From: Ruminococcus sp.
Lineage (GTDB): Bacteria; Bacillota; Clostridia; Oscillospirales; Ruminococcaceae
DNA length: 64,000 bases
Assembly (NCBI RefSeq): GCF_017549005.1
Contig: NZ_JAFYYT010000040.1
Coordinates: forward strand, 1 to 64,000
Reading direction: 5' to 3'
Below the pieces are notes generated by a model. That model was not told the DNA's origin. It ran no database searches and saw nothing but the letters and a program-made list of their open reading frames with translations. Position numbers and translations under genes: made by a program. Below are positions 7,202 to 16,064 of this stretch, in pieces. Each line of letters begins with the position of its first letter. Within the stretch, counting starts at the first letter, position 1.

Positions 7202-8203
7202 ATGCATTTGAAAAACATAGTGGCTGCTGTTTTCTCGGCAGTAATAATGACAGGCGCAGGGATAGCTGTTAACGCAGCTTCATCAGTCTGCACACATAAG
7301 ATTGGCGGTCATGCCTCGGCTGCTACTGAGGCTGCAAGTACTACTGTTTCAGACAGCGGCACTGCAACGACTAAGACTTCTTCGACTACTGTTTCTTCGA
7401 CATCATCTGCTACTGAAACAGCGACCGAACCTACCACAGTTAAGAAATACACCATCACCTTTCTTGATTTTGAGGGAAAGGTACTGACGACCCGCGAAGT
7501 TGAAGAGGGCGGAAATATAGATTACGCTTCCGTTGATACAAGTCCTCTCCACAAGTATCTTGACACAAACACAGAAAAGGACTTCTCCTCATGGGATATA
7601 ACGCCTTTAAAGGCGGATAAGGACTATACTCTCCGCGCTCTTTCAAAGGTAGCTACTATTTATTATAAGAAAAAGCCTGACAAATATAGGTACTTCTCCA
7701 CCAAAGGCAAGGTAAATCTTGACGGTTTGCAGGCTTATATCGACATTTCCGTGCAGACTCCGCAGAAAAACAAGGACGGCACTTATATCACCGAAGAACA
7801 GACCATTGATATTTCCTCGAGCTGTGTTGCTAAGCCTGCCGCTCTTTCCGCTGCTTTTGCTCAGAATGATAAGGCAACGATATCTGTTTACCCTATCGGC
7901 GCTAAAAAATCACTTTTTTCCTTTGATATCATATGCTACAGGAACCTCGGAGATATAAATGAGGACGGTACGATAGATTCTGTTGACGCTTCGATGGTGC
8001 TTACCATATATGCAAATCTGGCAGCTTCAAAGAGCTACAAGGCTACGGAGCAGATGAAAAAGCTTTCCGACGTCAATATGGATAACAAGATAGACGCTCT
8101 TGACGCTTCATACATTCTCAAATATTATGCCATTACTTCGACTGCTAAGAACGTTATGGACTGGGAGAATATCCTCGATTACGACAAAATATTAAAAAAA
8201 TAA
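7202..8203 (+). CDS. Secreted dockerin protein with InlB-type repeat
   Basis: A 333-residue exported protein. A signal peptide (residues 1-25, ending in an alanine-rich site) is followed by a Ser/Thr-rich linker (about 35-80). Next is one segment resembling the Listeria-Bacteroides/InlB beta-grasp repeat (YTITFLDFEGKVLTTREVEE ... NIDY), then an unassigned beta-rich region. The dockerin (about 255-320) has repeats GDINEDGTIDSVDASMVLTIYA and DVNMDNKIDALDASYILKYYA; both keep the Ca-binding aspartates. The likely role is attachment to a cohesin-bearing scaffold or surface; no catalytic part is seen. The ATG at 7202 has AGGTGG just upstream, overlapping the stop of the preceding gene, so translation may be coupled. 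Confidence 0.8.
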   Translation: MHLKNIVAAVFSAVIMTGAGIAVNAASSVCTHKIGGHASAATEAASTTVSDSGTATTKTSSTTVSSTSSATETATEPTTVKKYTITFLDFEGKVLTTREVEEGGNIDYASVDTSPLHKYLDTNTEKDFSSWDITPLKADKDYTLRALSKVATIYYKKKPDKYRYFSTKGKVNLDGLQAYIDISVQTPQKNKDGTYITEEQTIDISSSCVAKPAALSAAFAQNDKATISVYPIGAKKSLFSFDIICYRNLGDINEDGTIDSVDASMVLTIYANLAASKSYKATEQMKKLSDVNMDNKIDALDASYILKYYAITSTAKNVMDWENILDYDKILKK

Positions 8204-8211
8204 TCCTATTT

Positions 8212-8236
8212 CCCCCTGCTTTTGCAGGGGGTTTTT
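8212..8236 (+). terminator. Terminator after dockerin operon
   Basis: CCCCCTGC / GCAGGGGG stem with a TTTT loop and a T5 tail, directly after the stop at 8203. Confidence 0.9.
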
Positions 8237-8266
8237 AGTATAAAATCACTTTTTTCTGTTTTCCTA

Positions 8267-8295
8267 TTGAAATTTTACAAAAACTAATGTATAAT
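8267..8295 (+). promoter_or_regulatory. Promoter of glyA
   Basis: TTGAAA (8267-8272) and TATAAT (8290-8295) with a 17-base spacer. The leader is only about 45 bases, too short for a riboswitch. Confidence 0.75.
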
Positions 8296-8347
8296 TATAA
8301 GGTAATGCATTTGCGTAAATTCACTAATTTTTAAAGGAGTGCTTATA

Positions 8348-9604
8348 ATGTACAACGATCTTATGGATTCAATCGGCTTCGTAACAGGCTATGATCCGGC
8401 TGTAGGCGAAGCTATGGGCAAGGAGCTTGCTCGTCAGCAGAGAAATCTCGAGCTTATTGCAAGTGAAAATATCGTTTCTCCCGCAGTTATGGCTGCTATG
8501 GGAAGCGTTCTTACTAATAAGTATGCAGAAGGTTATCCCGGAAAGCGTTACTACGGCGGATGTCAGTGTGTTGACGAAGTCGAGTCTATTGCTATCGAGA
8601 GAGCTTGTAAGCTTTTCGGTGCAAAGTACGCAAACGTTCAGCCCCATTCTGGTGCTCAGGCTAATACAGCTGTATACTTCGCAGTTCTTCAGCCCGGTGA
8701 CACAGTTCTCGGTATGAGCCTTGCAGACGGTGGTCACCTTACACACGGTTCACCTGTAAACCTCTCTGGTAAGTACTTCAACTTCGTTTCATACGGTCTT
8801 GATGACGAGACAGAGACTATCAACTACGATGAGCTTTACAAGCTTGCTAACAAGGTAAAGCCCCGTCTTATCGTTGCAGGTGCTTCTGCTTATCCGCGTG
8901 CAATCGACTTCAAGCGTCTCTCTGAGATCGCAAGGGCTGTCGGCGCGCTCCTTATGGTAGATATGGCTCATATTGCAGGTCTTGTTGCTGCAGGCTGTCA
9001 CGAGTCACCTGTTCCCTATGCTGATATAACAACAACTACCACACATAAGACTCTCCGCGGACCAAGAGGCGGACTTATCCTTACAAATAATGAATTCCTC
9101 GCCAAGAAGATCAATTCTGCTATCTTCCCAGGAACACAGGGCGGTCCTCTTATGCACACTATCGCTGCTAAGGCTGTATGCTTCGGCGAGGCTCTCAAGC
9201 CCGAGTTCAAGGACTATCAGCAGAGAATAGTAAAGAATGCCAAGGCACTTGCCGACGGACTCCTCAAGAGAGGCTTCAACCTCGTATCAGGCGGTACAGA
9301 CAACCACCTCATGCTCGTTGATCTCCGTCCTTTCAACATCACAGGTAAGGAGCTCGAGCGCAGACTTGATGAAGTATATATCACAGTTAACAAGAATGCT
9401 ATCCACAATGACCCTGAGAAGCCTTTCGTAACAAGCGGTATCAGAATCGGTACTCCTGCTGTTACAACAAGAGGTCTCGGTGTTGAGGAAATGGAAAAGA
9501 TCGCTGAGTATATCTACCTCTGCGCTACAGATTTCGAGAACAAGGCTGATGAGATCCGTGCAGGCGTAAACGCTATCTGCGAGAAGTTCCCGCTTTACAA
9601 GTAA
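8348..9604 (+). CDS. glyA: Serine hydroxymethyltransferase
   Basis: Converts serine and tetrahydrofolate to glycine and 5,10-methylene-tetrahydrofolate using pyridoxal phosphate, the main supply of one-carbon units; cytoplasmic. The 418-residue length is standard. Visible motifs: [16 protein letters not shown] (substrate and folate region), [12 protein letters not shown], and [14 protein letters not shown] carrying the Schiff-base lysine. The ATG at 8348 is 8 bases after AAAGGAG; a GTG at 8339 overlaps that site and is unlikely. It is a single gene with its own promoter and terminator. Confidence 0.97.
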   Translation: MYNDLMDSIGFVTGYDPAVGEAMGKELARQQRNLELIASENIVSPAVMAAMGSVLTNKYAEGYPGKRYYGGCQCVDEVESIAIERACKLFGAKYANVQPHSGAQANTAVYFAVLQPGDTVLGMSLADGGHLTHGSPVNLSGKYFNFVSYGLDDETETINYDELYKLANKVKPRLIVAGASAYPRAIDFKRLSEIARAVGALLMVDMAHIAGLVAAGCHESPVPYADITTTTTHKTLRGPRGGLILTNNEFLAKKINSAIFPGTQGGPLMHTIAAKAVCFGEALKPEFKDYQQRIVKNAKALADGLLKRGFNLVSGGTDNHLMLVDLRPFNITGKELERRLDEVYITVNKNAIHNDPEKPFVTSGIRIGTPAVTTRGLGVEEMEKIAEYIYLCATDFENKADEIRAGVNAICEKFPLYK

Positions 9605-9618
9605 TCAATAAGTATCAA

Positions 9619-9650
9619 GGGACGGACAGGCTGTCCGTCCCAATATTTTT
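9619..9650 (+). terminator. Terminator after glyA
   Basis: GGGACGGACAG / CTGTCCGTCCC, an 11-base palindromic stem followed by a T-run (9646-9650). Confidence 0.85.
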
Positions 9651-9696
9651 ATATGTGATTTTGATGCTATAAATCAGGGTTTGATGAGGAAAATAT

Positions 9697-9933
9697 ATGG
9701 ATAAATATATTGAGATGTTAGGCAGTATCAATTGCAAGGAAGACTTTATTGAATTTATGCACCTTTATACGTCAGCAACACAGGATAAATCTCTCAGGAC
9801 CTATTTTGAAGCTTTAACAGCTTGGGCAGAGGATATGGACGGATATTATCATAATACTGATAATGATATGCCTGAAAATATCAACTGGGATTTTATTGCC
9901 ACTTTACTTTATGCAGGCAGTATTTATGAGTGA
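9697..9933 (+). CDS. Small DUF7660-like protein
   Basis: A 78-residue soluble acidic protein. The pattern FIEFMHLY ... YFEALTAWAEDMDGYYHNT ... INWDFIATLLYAGSIYE fits a small family known only as a domain of unknown function (DUF7660, assigned from memory of its W, GYY and tail pattern). Such proteins are often found near toxin-immunity loci, but nothing of that kind is next to it here. Its start codon lies 92 bases after glyA. Confidence 0.65.
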   Translation: MDKYIEMLGSINCKEDFIEFMHLYTSATQDKSLRTYFEALTAWAEDMDGYYHNTDNDMPENINWDFIATLLYAGSIYE

Positions 9934-9985
9934 TATATAAAGTTACACAAATTCTGTTTTATAGTATCAAAATAAGGGAATAGCT

Positions 9986-10336
9986 ATGGAATTTCATATA
10001 AAATCACTCTATCTGTGCGTTAAGAACATGGAAAGAGCTATAAAGTTCTATGAGGAGCTTTTTGAGCGGAAAGTCACCGAAAAAGATGACATCTACAGCG
10101 TTTTCGATGTAAACGGTTTCCGTCTGGGCTTGTTTGCCTTTGAAAAGACTGATGAACCTCATACTTTCGGCAGCAATTGTCTGCCCAGTATCAGTGTTGA
10201 GAGTCTTGAATGTCTTAAAGAAAAGCTTAACGGGAAAGAAATATGTTTCCCCATAACAAAAATAGGCAGCAACTGGGTCGCTGAATTTGCTGATTCCGAG
10301 GGAAATCATATCGAGATGACCGCCCTTGCAAAGTAA
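9986..10336 (+). CDS. VOC (glyoxalase/bleomycin resistance) family protein
   Basis: A 116-residue vicinal oxygen chelate fold protein. It has the two-module arrangement, HIKSLYLCVKNMERAIKFYEE at the start and WVAEFADSEGNHIEM at the end. The metal-binding His near residue 3 and the terminal Glu are present. VOC members include lyases, dioxygenases and antibiotic-binding proteins; the substrate cannot be told. It lies 18 bases before rarA and probably shares its transcript. Confidence 0.8.
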   Translation: MEFHIKSLYLCVKNMERAIKFYEELFERKVTEKDDIYSVFDVNGFRLGLFAFEKTDEPHTFGSNCLPSISVESLECLKEKLNGKEICFPITKIGSNWVAEFADSEGNHIEMTALAK

Positions 10337-10354
10337 AATGAAAGGAGAACTGCT

Positions 10355-11629
10355 ATGTCTGCGCCTTTAGCTGATAAAATACGCCCGAAAACTCTTGCTG
10401 ATGTGGTAGGTCAGGAGCATATACTCGCAGAAGGTAAGCCCCTGCGCCGAATTATAGAAAGCGGTACTGTTCCCAACATGATTTTCTACGGTCCGTCAGG
10501 CGTGGGCAAGACCACTGTTGCACGTATCATCGCGGAAAACTGCGGAATGTCCCTGTACAAGCTCAACGGCACCAATGCTTCACTGGCGGATATCAAGGAT
10601 GTTGTTGCCGATATTGGCACCTTTGGCAGCGAGAACGGCATACTCCTTTACCTCGATGAGATACAGTACCTCAACAAAAAACAGCAGCAGAGTCTCCTTG
10701 AATACATAGAAAACGGCGATATCACTCTTATTGCTTCAACTACTGAAAATCCTTATTTTGCTGTTTATAACGCAGTTATCAGCCGGAGCACTGTGTTCGA
10801 GTTCAAGCCTGTGACCGCTGAACAGCTCGTCCCTGCAATAAAACGTGCATTCCGTATAATGTCTGAGGAAAACGGCTGCGAAATAATCGTGTCCGATGAA
10901 ATTATTAAAACTATAGCCTACAGCTGCGGAGGAGACGTCCGCAAAGCTATGAATACAGCTGAGCTCGCCGTTGTCTGCGGCGAACCATCTGACGGCAGGA
11001 TAACTATCACCGAGGATTCCCTCGAGGTGCTCGCGCAGCGCAGCAATATGCGCTATGACCGTGACGGTGACCAGCATTACGACATATTGTCGGCTTTTCA
11101 CAAGTCCGTCCGCGGTTCGGATGAGAATGCGGCTCTTCACTATGCAGCACGTCTTATCGAAGTGGGTGATATCATTTCCCTGTGCAGGCGTATGCTCTGC
11201 ATAGCCTCCGAGGACGTGGGCCTTGCCTATCCTATGGCTGTTCCTATTGTAAAAGCCTGTGTGGACTCGGCACTTCAGCTGGGACTTCCCGAAGCGAAGC
11301 TTCCTATTGCTGAGGCAGTTATACTTATGGCTACTGCTCCGAAGTCCAACAGTGCCTGCATGGCTATTGACGCGGCGCTGGACGACCTTAGAAGCTGCGA
11401 CGCCCTTGACTTCCCGCGTCATCTGCAGAACGTTCACTATGACGGAAAGGGGGCAAAGGTCGTGGGACAGCATTATCTTTATCCCCATGACTTCCCGAAC
11501 CACTATGTCGAGCAGCAATATCTCCCCGACGCTCTGGCAGACCATGTTTATTACAGATTCGGAGACAACAAGCAGGAGCAGTCGGCATTGCAGTACAGAC
11601 TGAAAATCCTCGGAAAAACTGACAAATAA
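10355..11629 (+). CDS. rarA: Replication-associated recombination protein A (AAA ATPase)
   Basis: MgsA/RarA ATPase, relative of the clamp loader and RuvB, acting at stalled replication forks. 424 residues, full length. It opens PLADKIRPKTLADVVGQEHI. Walker A is GPSGVGKTT at about 49-57, Walker B is LYLDEIQ, and sensor 1 is STTEN. The C-terminal tetramerisation domain has DFPRHLQNVHYDGKGAKVVG and YLYPHDFPNHYVEQQYLPD, both diagnostic. AAAGGAG precedes ATG by 8 bases. Confidence 0.95.
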   Translation: MSAPLADKIRPKTLADVVGQEHILAEGKPLRRIIESGTVPNMIFYGPSGVGKTTVARIIAENCGMSLYKLNGTNASLADIKDVVADIGTFGSENGILLYLDEIQYLNKKQQQSLLEYIENGDITLIASTTENPYFAVYNAVISRSTVFEFKPVTAEQLVPAIKRAFRIMSEENGCEIIVSDEIIKTIAYSCGGDVRKAMNTAELAVVCGEPSDGRITITEDSLEVLAQRSNMRYDRDGDQHYDILSAFHKSVRGSDENAALHYAARLIEVGDIISLCRRMLCIASEDVGLAYPMAVPIVKACVDSALQLGLPEAKLPIAEAVILMATAPKSNSACMAIDAALDDLRSCDALDFPRHLQNVHYDGKGAKVVGQHYLYPHDFPNHYVEQQYLPDALADHVYYRFGDNKQEQSALQYRLKILGKTDK

Positions 11630-11633
11630 GCAT

Positions 11634-11660
11634 ATCCCACGTTTTTTTGCGTGGGATTTT
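11634..11660 (+). terminator. Terminator after rarA
   Basis: ATCCCACG / CGTGGGAT stem with a T-rich loop and a short T tail. Confidence 0.8.
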
Positions 11661-11705
11661 GTCATCTTATATAAAATATTGCCTTTATACTGTAATTATT
11701 TGGTC

Positions 11706-11734
11706 TTGACAAAAGTGTGAAAAAATGTTATAGT
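11706..11734 (+). promoter_or_regulatory. Promoter of the ACT protein/hom operon
   Basis: TTGACA (11706-11711) and TATAGT (11729-11734), 17-base spacer, about 70 bases before the start at 11804. Confidence 0.8.
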
Positions 11735-11803
11735 AATTAAGTAGTGTACAATTGTTCACCGTAGGCGGACGATTTTGCACAATAAACATTAGGGTGATTT
11801 ATT

Positions 11804-12247
11804 ATGGATACAAAATCACAGCTTATTGTTGCCGATTCAAAGATACTTCCCGAGGTCTTTACCAAGGTCCTTGAGGTCAAGAAACTTATGGCGCAGAAAG
11901 GCGAAAAGAGCTTTGCTTCTGCCTGCAAGCGTATCGGTATTTCAAGAAGCGCTTATTATAAGTATAAGGACAGCGTTTTTTCATATGAGGAGCTCTTCAA
12001 CAGGAAGATAGTGAACATTTATCTCCTGCTCAGCGACAGCCCGGGTATTCTTTCAAGTGCTCTCGTGTTCCTTCATAATCTTAACGCTAATATTTTGACT
12101 GTCAATCAGAGTATCCCTGTGGATGGCGCAGCGGCAGTCAATATTTCACTCAGACTTACGGGCGAATCCGAAAGCGAACTCGCTCAGCTCAATTCAATTA
12201 CAGAACTTGACGGTATTTTAGAGTGCAAGATACTCTCTGCCGAATAG
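11804..12247 (+). CDS. ACT domain protein (PheB/UPF0735 family)
   Basis: A 147-residue protein. An N-terminal helical, DNA-binding-like part (FASACKRIGISRSAYYKYKD, about 45-65) is followed by an ACT domain (about 73-145; VNIYLLLSDSPGILSSAL is the ligand-binding strand-helix). ACT domains bind amino acids and regulate enzymes or transcription. It lies 19 bases upstream of homoserine dehydrogenase, the standard partner of this family in Firmicutes, so feedback control of the threonine/methionine branch is inferred. Its precise action is not known. Confidence 0.88.
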   Translation: MDTKSQLIVADSKILPEVFTKVLEVKKLMAQKGEKSFASACKRIGISRSAYYKYKDSVFSYEELFNRKIVNIYLLLSDSPGILSSALVFLHNLNANILTVNQSIPVDGAAAVNISLRLTGESESELAQLNSITELDGILECKILSAE

Positions 12248-12266
12248 TTACGGAGGTTTTCTTTTT

Positions 12267-13460
12267 ATGTCAGTTAAATTTGCGGTTTTAGGTCACGGTG
12301 TTGTTGGTTCAGGCGTTGTCGAGCTTTTCTACAAGAACAGGAAAAGCATTGAAAAGCACGCAGGTACTGAGATGGATATAAAGTATATCCTCGATCTCAG
12401 GGATTTTCCTGATTCTCCCTACGCTGACAAGTTCACCAAGAACTTTGATGATATAGTAAATGATGATGAAGTCGTATCGGTTGCCGAGTGTATGGGCGGC
12501 GTTGAACCTGCTTTCACATTCGTAAAAGCTTGCCTCGAAAAAGGAAAGAGCGTTTCCACTTCAAATAAGGAGCTCGTTGCCGAGAAAGGCGATATTCTTC
12601 TCAAAACAGCGAAAGAGCACAACTGCAATTTCTTCTTTGAAGCGAGTGTTGGCGGAGCTATTCCGATAATCCGCCCTCTTCACAGATGTCTCGCAGCAAA
12701 TGATATTTCAAAGGTCGCAGGTATACTCAACGGTACTACGAACTTCATTCTCACAAAGATGTATAACGACAATATGCCCTTCAAGGAAGCATTGTCACTG
12801 GCTCAGCAGCTCGGATATGCCGAAAAGGATCCTACAGCCGATATTGAGGGGCATGACGCCTGCCGCAAGATATGTATCATATCTTCTCTTGTATTCGGCA
12901 AGCATGTTTATCCCAGGAGCGTATACACAAAGGGCATTACTGATATACAGCTCTGCGATGTTGAAGCTTCAGACGTACTAGGCTACGCTATCAAGCTTGT
13001 TGCTTCGGTAACAAAGCTCGATAACGGAAAGATTCTTCCTGCTGTTATGCCTATGCTCGTATCATATGACAGTATAATGTCAGGAGTCAACGATGTTTTC
13101 AATGCAGTTCTCGTATACGGTGACGGTATCGACCAGACAATGTTCTACGGCCGCGGCGCAGGAAAACTTCCCACAGCGAGTGCTGTTATGGGAGATGTTA
13201 TAGAGGCTGTAAAGCATAAGGTAACTGTATTCTCTCAGTCCTGGGAATCTGCTTCAGACGATTCATTCGTAGAGAAGATTGATAATTTCTCTTCACGCTG
13301 GTATTTCCGTATGCCTTCAGGCACTGAGATCAGCGGAGTAGAGGTATACAATAATGAGAACGGTCTTTCATATGTAACAACTGAGAAACTTACATTTGCC
13401 GAGGCTCAGGCAAAGGCTGAAAAGCTCGGCGTTCTTGCATACTTCCCTGTTCTCGACTAA
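12267..13460 (+). CDS. hom: Homoserine dehydrogenase
   Basis: NAD(P)H-dependent reduction of aspartate semialdehyde to homoserine, the branch point to threonine and methionine. 397 residues. The Rossmann motif GHGVVGSGVVE is near residues 9-19. The catalytic region has NKELVAEKG, FFEASVGGAIPIIRPL and GILNGTTNFILTKM; a substrate-binding Asp/Glu lies in YAEKDPTADIEGHDACRK. The C-terminal part is shorter than in enzymes with their own ACT domain, which agrees with a separate ACT protein next to it. AGGAGG-like site (ACGGAGG) before ATG. Confidence 0.95.
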   Translation: MSVKFAVLGHGVVGSGVVELFYKNRKSIEKHAGTEMDIKYILDLRDFPDSPYADKFTKNFDDIVNDDEVVSVAECMGGVEPAFTFVKACLEKGKSVSTSNKELVAEKGDILLKTAKEHNCNFFFEASVGGAIPIIRPLHRCLAANDISKVAGILNGTTNFILTKMYNDNMPFKEALSLAQQLGYAEKDPTADIEGHDACRKICIISSLVFGKHVYPRSVYTKGITDIQLCDVEASDVLGYAIKLVASVTKLDNGKILPAVMPMLVSYDSIMSGVNDVFNAVLVYGDGIDQTMFYGRGAGKLPTASAVMGDVIEAVKHKVTVFSQSWESASDDSFVEKIDNFSSRWYFRMPSGTEISGVEVYNNENGLSYVTTEKLTFAEAQAKAEKLGVLAYFPVLD

Positions 13461-13474
13461 TACATATTTTTTGC

Positions 13475-13502
13475 AGCCCGGAATACTTTTTCGGGCTGTT
13501 TT
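13475..13502 (+). terminator. Terminator after hom
   Basis: AGCCCG / CGGGCT stem (13475-13480 with 13492-13497) followed by GTTTTG. Confidence 0.65.
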
Positions 13503-13520
13503 GTATCATAACGGCAAATA

Positions 13521-13555
13521 AAAAAGCAGTATGACGTATTATCATACTGCTTTTT
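13521..13555. terminator. Bidirectional terminator between hom and aquaporin
   Basis: AAAAAGCAGTATGA pairs with TCATACTGCTTTTT around CGTATTA. It serves the convergent genes on both sides, mainly the aquaporin whose stop is at 13568. Confidence 0.85.
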
Positions 13556-13567
13556 ATTTATAAGAAA

Positions 13568-14356
13568 TTACTTTTTCTTTTTCTTGTTATTGTTCGTATT
13601 TGCCGGCTTTTTAGCAGGAGTTGCAGCTTTCTCGGAAACTGCCTTTTCGACTGCTGCCTTAACAGGCTTGGCCGGTCCCTCAAGAGCCTTGTAAACTACT
13701 GCTGCAAGAGCTGCACCGATGAACGGACCGATAATGAATACCCAAAGATCGCTGAGAGCACTGCCGCCTGCAACGAGAGCAGGTCCGAGGCTTCTTGCAG
13801 GATTTACAGATGTTCCTGTAAGGCCGATTCCGAAGATATGAACGAGAGTAAGTGTAAGACCTATGATAAGTCCGCCGAATGAACCGTGATTTGCCTTTTT
13901 GGAAGTTACGCCAAGTATCGTCATAACGAAGATAAATGTAAGAACGATTTCAACTATAAGTCCTGCGCCAGAGCTTCCGTTTACACCTGCAAGACCGTTT
14001 GCGCCGTAGCCGCCTGTCATATCTTCAACACCTCCGAGGTCGAAGATAAGCTTTAATACTCCTGTACCTGCGATAGCTCCGACGCACTGTGAAACGACAT
14101 AGCCGACAAAGTCAGTGAATGTCATTCCGCCGCTGATAAGAACTCCCAGTGAAACAGCAGGATTGATGTGACAGCCTGAGATGTTTCCGATACAGTAAGC
14201 CATACCGACGATAACGAGACCGAAAGCAAGCGCGGTAAGCACGTATCCGCAGCCGTTAGCCGAATCACAGCCTACGAGCATAGCTGTTCCGCATCCGAGA
14301 AGTACAAGTACGAATGTACCGATAACTTCTGCAACGTATTTTTTGATTGATTCCAT
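13568..14356 (-). CDS. Aquaporin / glycerol facilitator (MIP family)
   Basis: A 262-residue channel with six membrane helices and both half-helix NPA motifs, HINPAVSLG (about 63) and SVNPARSLGP (about 183). It starts KYVAEVIGTFVLVLLGCG, and the layout is AqpZ-like, suggesting water or small-solute passage; selectivity was not determined. The C-terminal 45 residues are an unusual basic Ala/Lys/Asn-rich cytoplasmic tail ending NNNKKKKK. Single gene with its own promoter at 14407-14436. Confidence 0.93.
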   Translation of the reverse strand: MESIKKYVAEVIGTFVLVLLGCGTAMLVGCDSANGCGYVLTALAFGLVIVGMAYCIGNISGCHINPAVSLGVLISGGMTFTDFVGYVVSQCVGAIAGTGVLKLIFDLGGVEDMTGGYGANGLAGVNGSSGAGLIVEIVLTFIFVMTILGVTSKKANHGSFGGLIIGLTLTLVHIFGIGLTGTSVNPARSLGPALVAGGSALSDLWVFIIGPFIGAALAAVVYKALEGPAKPVKAAVEKAVSEKAATPAKKPANTNNNKKKKK

Positions 14357-14406
14357 GTTATTGCCTCCTTAAAGAATAAAAATATAGCGGTCGAACCGAT
14401 AAGTCA

Positions 14407-14436
14407 ATTATATCACCGTTATTGGTTTAATGTCAA
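14407..14436 (-). promoter_or_regulatory. Promoter of the aquaporin gene
   Basis: On the minus strand, TTGACA (14431-14436) and TATAAT (14407-14412) with an 18-base spacer. Confidence 0.75.
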
Positions 14437-14484
14437 TATTTTCCAATAAAACAGCCAAAATTAATTTGTTAGTCCGAAAAAACA

Positions 14485-15381
14485 TCAGTTTATCTGAGTA
14501 GGTTTTGTATCGGGGTACTTTTTCTTTTCGCCTATTATGCCATAAATTACAGCCATAGCAAGTCCTAATACTATGAGAGCTATCTGTATTGCCATGAAAG
14601 CTTCCGTATATTTGTACATTGCGCTTGTAAACGCTGTGAATACTGCTGCTTGTTTTACGGAAAATGAGTTATAGTATCTCGTTGCGATGAGATAAATGCT
14701 CGGGACAGTTCCGATTATACCTGCCACCATAGCAGATATGCCGCACCAGTACATAGCGGTAATCTTTTTTTTTCGGTTGAAAAAGATAAGGAGCAGAATC
14801 AGAAAAAGCGTTGCACCAAGGTAAAATGCGGTATGGAGTATTCTCTTCGAGTAGACGTCTGCGACCTTTTCGAGAACTCCCTTGCCGGCCATGGCTGAAA
14901 ACTTGTAGACATCGCAGAACGACCCTATAGTTGCATATGCGTTTTCCTTTGTAGTGCTTAATTTGAGTTCAAAGTTTTCGTCCTTTTCGTAATTGTTCTT
15001 ATCTGCAAAATCATTGAAAAAGTTGTCGATACTGTTTTCGAGCTCCTTGTTCTGAGGGTAGACTGTATTCATTATGCCGTCATTGCTGATAGCTTCAAAT
15101 GCGGAATCTATATAAGCCTCCTCAAAGCTTCTGATATAGTTCTTATCAATGGAGTTCATATAAACCTCGGCAGGAATGCCCGTGGTATTGTATTTATCCG
15201 TGAAATACTTTTCAAGTTCGGTGTATATCTTGGTTTCAATATCTTTTTTTTGTGAAATGCTTTTCAGCTTTGCGGGAGAAACGTTTATATCCACCAGTAA
15301 TAAAGCCGAACTTATGATAACTGCAAATACGAGCAGCACGGAAACTATCAGAGAAGGAAGATATGAGCCTGGTTTCTTCAT
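14485..15381 (-). CDS. Membrane protein of the sortase operon
   Basis: A 298-residue protein of no family I recognise. One N-terminal membrane helix (LIVSVLLVFAVIISSALLLV) is followed by an outer region of about 150 residues rich in Lys, Glu and Tyr. Three further helices lie near 185-205, 212-235 and 258-285, and a short basic tail ends the protein. Its ATG overlaps the sortase stop (ATGA at 15378-15381), so the two are translationally coupled. It may help place or control the sortase or its substrate; that is inferred only from position. Confidence 0.75.
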   Translation of the reverse strand: MKKPGSYLPSLIVSVLLVFAVIISSALLLVDINVSPAKLKSISQKKDIETKIYTELEKYFTDKYNTTGIPAEVYMNSIDKNYIRSFEEAYIDSAFEAISNDGIMNTVYPQNKELENSIDNFFNDFADKNNYEKDENFELKLSTTKENAYATIGSFCDVYKFSAMAGKGVLEKVADVYSKRILHTAFYLGATLFLILLLIFFNRKKKITAMYWCGISAMVAGIIGTVPSIYLIATRYYNSFSVKQAAVFTAFTSAMYKYTEAFMAIQIALIVLGLAMAVIYGIIGEKKKYPDTKPTQIN

Positions 15382-16064
15382 TTTTTACTCTCCTCTGCTT
15401 TTTTATAGAATTTTTTCACTGTAGGCTCGCAGATTACCCCGAGCCTTTCGTCAGAATTTCCGAGCACGTCCTTTTTGCAGGTGTATAATGTAAGCTTTGA
15501 CGTTTCAGACGGAGAAACATACTTGTTTTCCTTTTTGTTGAATATTATGATGTCTGTGACTTTATATTCAAATTCGCCGTAATTCGTCTTTAAAGCAATA
15601 GTATCATCTTTTTTGAGTTTGTTAAGGTCTGCAAAATATGTGTCCTGATGAGCGCTTATTACGGAGTTGCCCTTGTCCCCTATTATCGCCGAGCTTGACG
15701 ACTGGCAGGCGCCTCTTTCGTAAAGTTCAGAACTGCTGCCCCAGTATACGGGGATAGAAATGTCAAAAGCCGATGTTGTGAGCACAGCGTACATTTCACC
15801 GAATTTCGGACGGATAAACTCGCCCTCTTCAAATGTTTCACCACTGTATCCGTCGATAATATCGTTATCTCTGATGACAAGTCCGGAACCAGCGGATTCG
15901 GGCGTGTTTTTCAGATTGTCCATAAAAGCGATATTAAGGTAAACTTTAAGCTTGTCCGCAGGCTTTATCATGGCTGCTATCAATACGCCGACACAAATAA
16001 ATAGAAGTATGAACGGAGTTACTACATGGATAAGAGCTCCGTCTTTAGCTTGTTTATTGTTCAT
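15378..16064 (-). CDS. Sortase
   Basis: A 228-residue membrane-bound cysteine transpeptidase that links surface proteins to the cell wall or to each other. N-terminal membrane anchor (about 12-32, FILLFICVGVLIAAMI). All three catalytic residues are visible: His in VISAHQDTYF, Cys in TLYTC (TLxTC signature) and Arg in SDERLGVIC. Length is typical for a class with an N-terminal anchor; the sub-class is not assigned. The start codon follows the stop of the upstream gene with no gap, and the downstream gene overlaps, so all three form one transcript. Confidence 0.92.
   Translation of the reverse strand: MNNKQAKDGALIHVVTPFILLFICVGVLIAAMIKPADKLKVYLNIAFMDNLKNTPESAGSGLVIRDNDIIDGYSGETFEEGEFIRPKFGEMYAVLTTSAFDISIPVYWGSSSELYERGACQSSSSAIIGDKGNSVISAHQDTYFADLNKLKKDDTIALKTNYGEFEYKVTDIIIFNKKENKYVSPSETSKLTLYTCKKDVLGNSDERLGVICEPTVKKFYKKAEESKK

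Noticed and set aside
8296-8347. Riboswitch before glyA
   Set aside because: Only about 45 bases between the promoter and the start codon, with no conserved fold.
9986-10336. Specific antibiotic resistance call for the VOC protein
   Set aside because: The fold is shared by many unrelated enzymes; nothing here shows drug binding.
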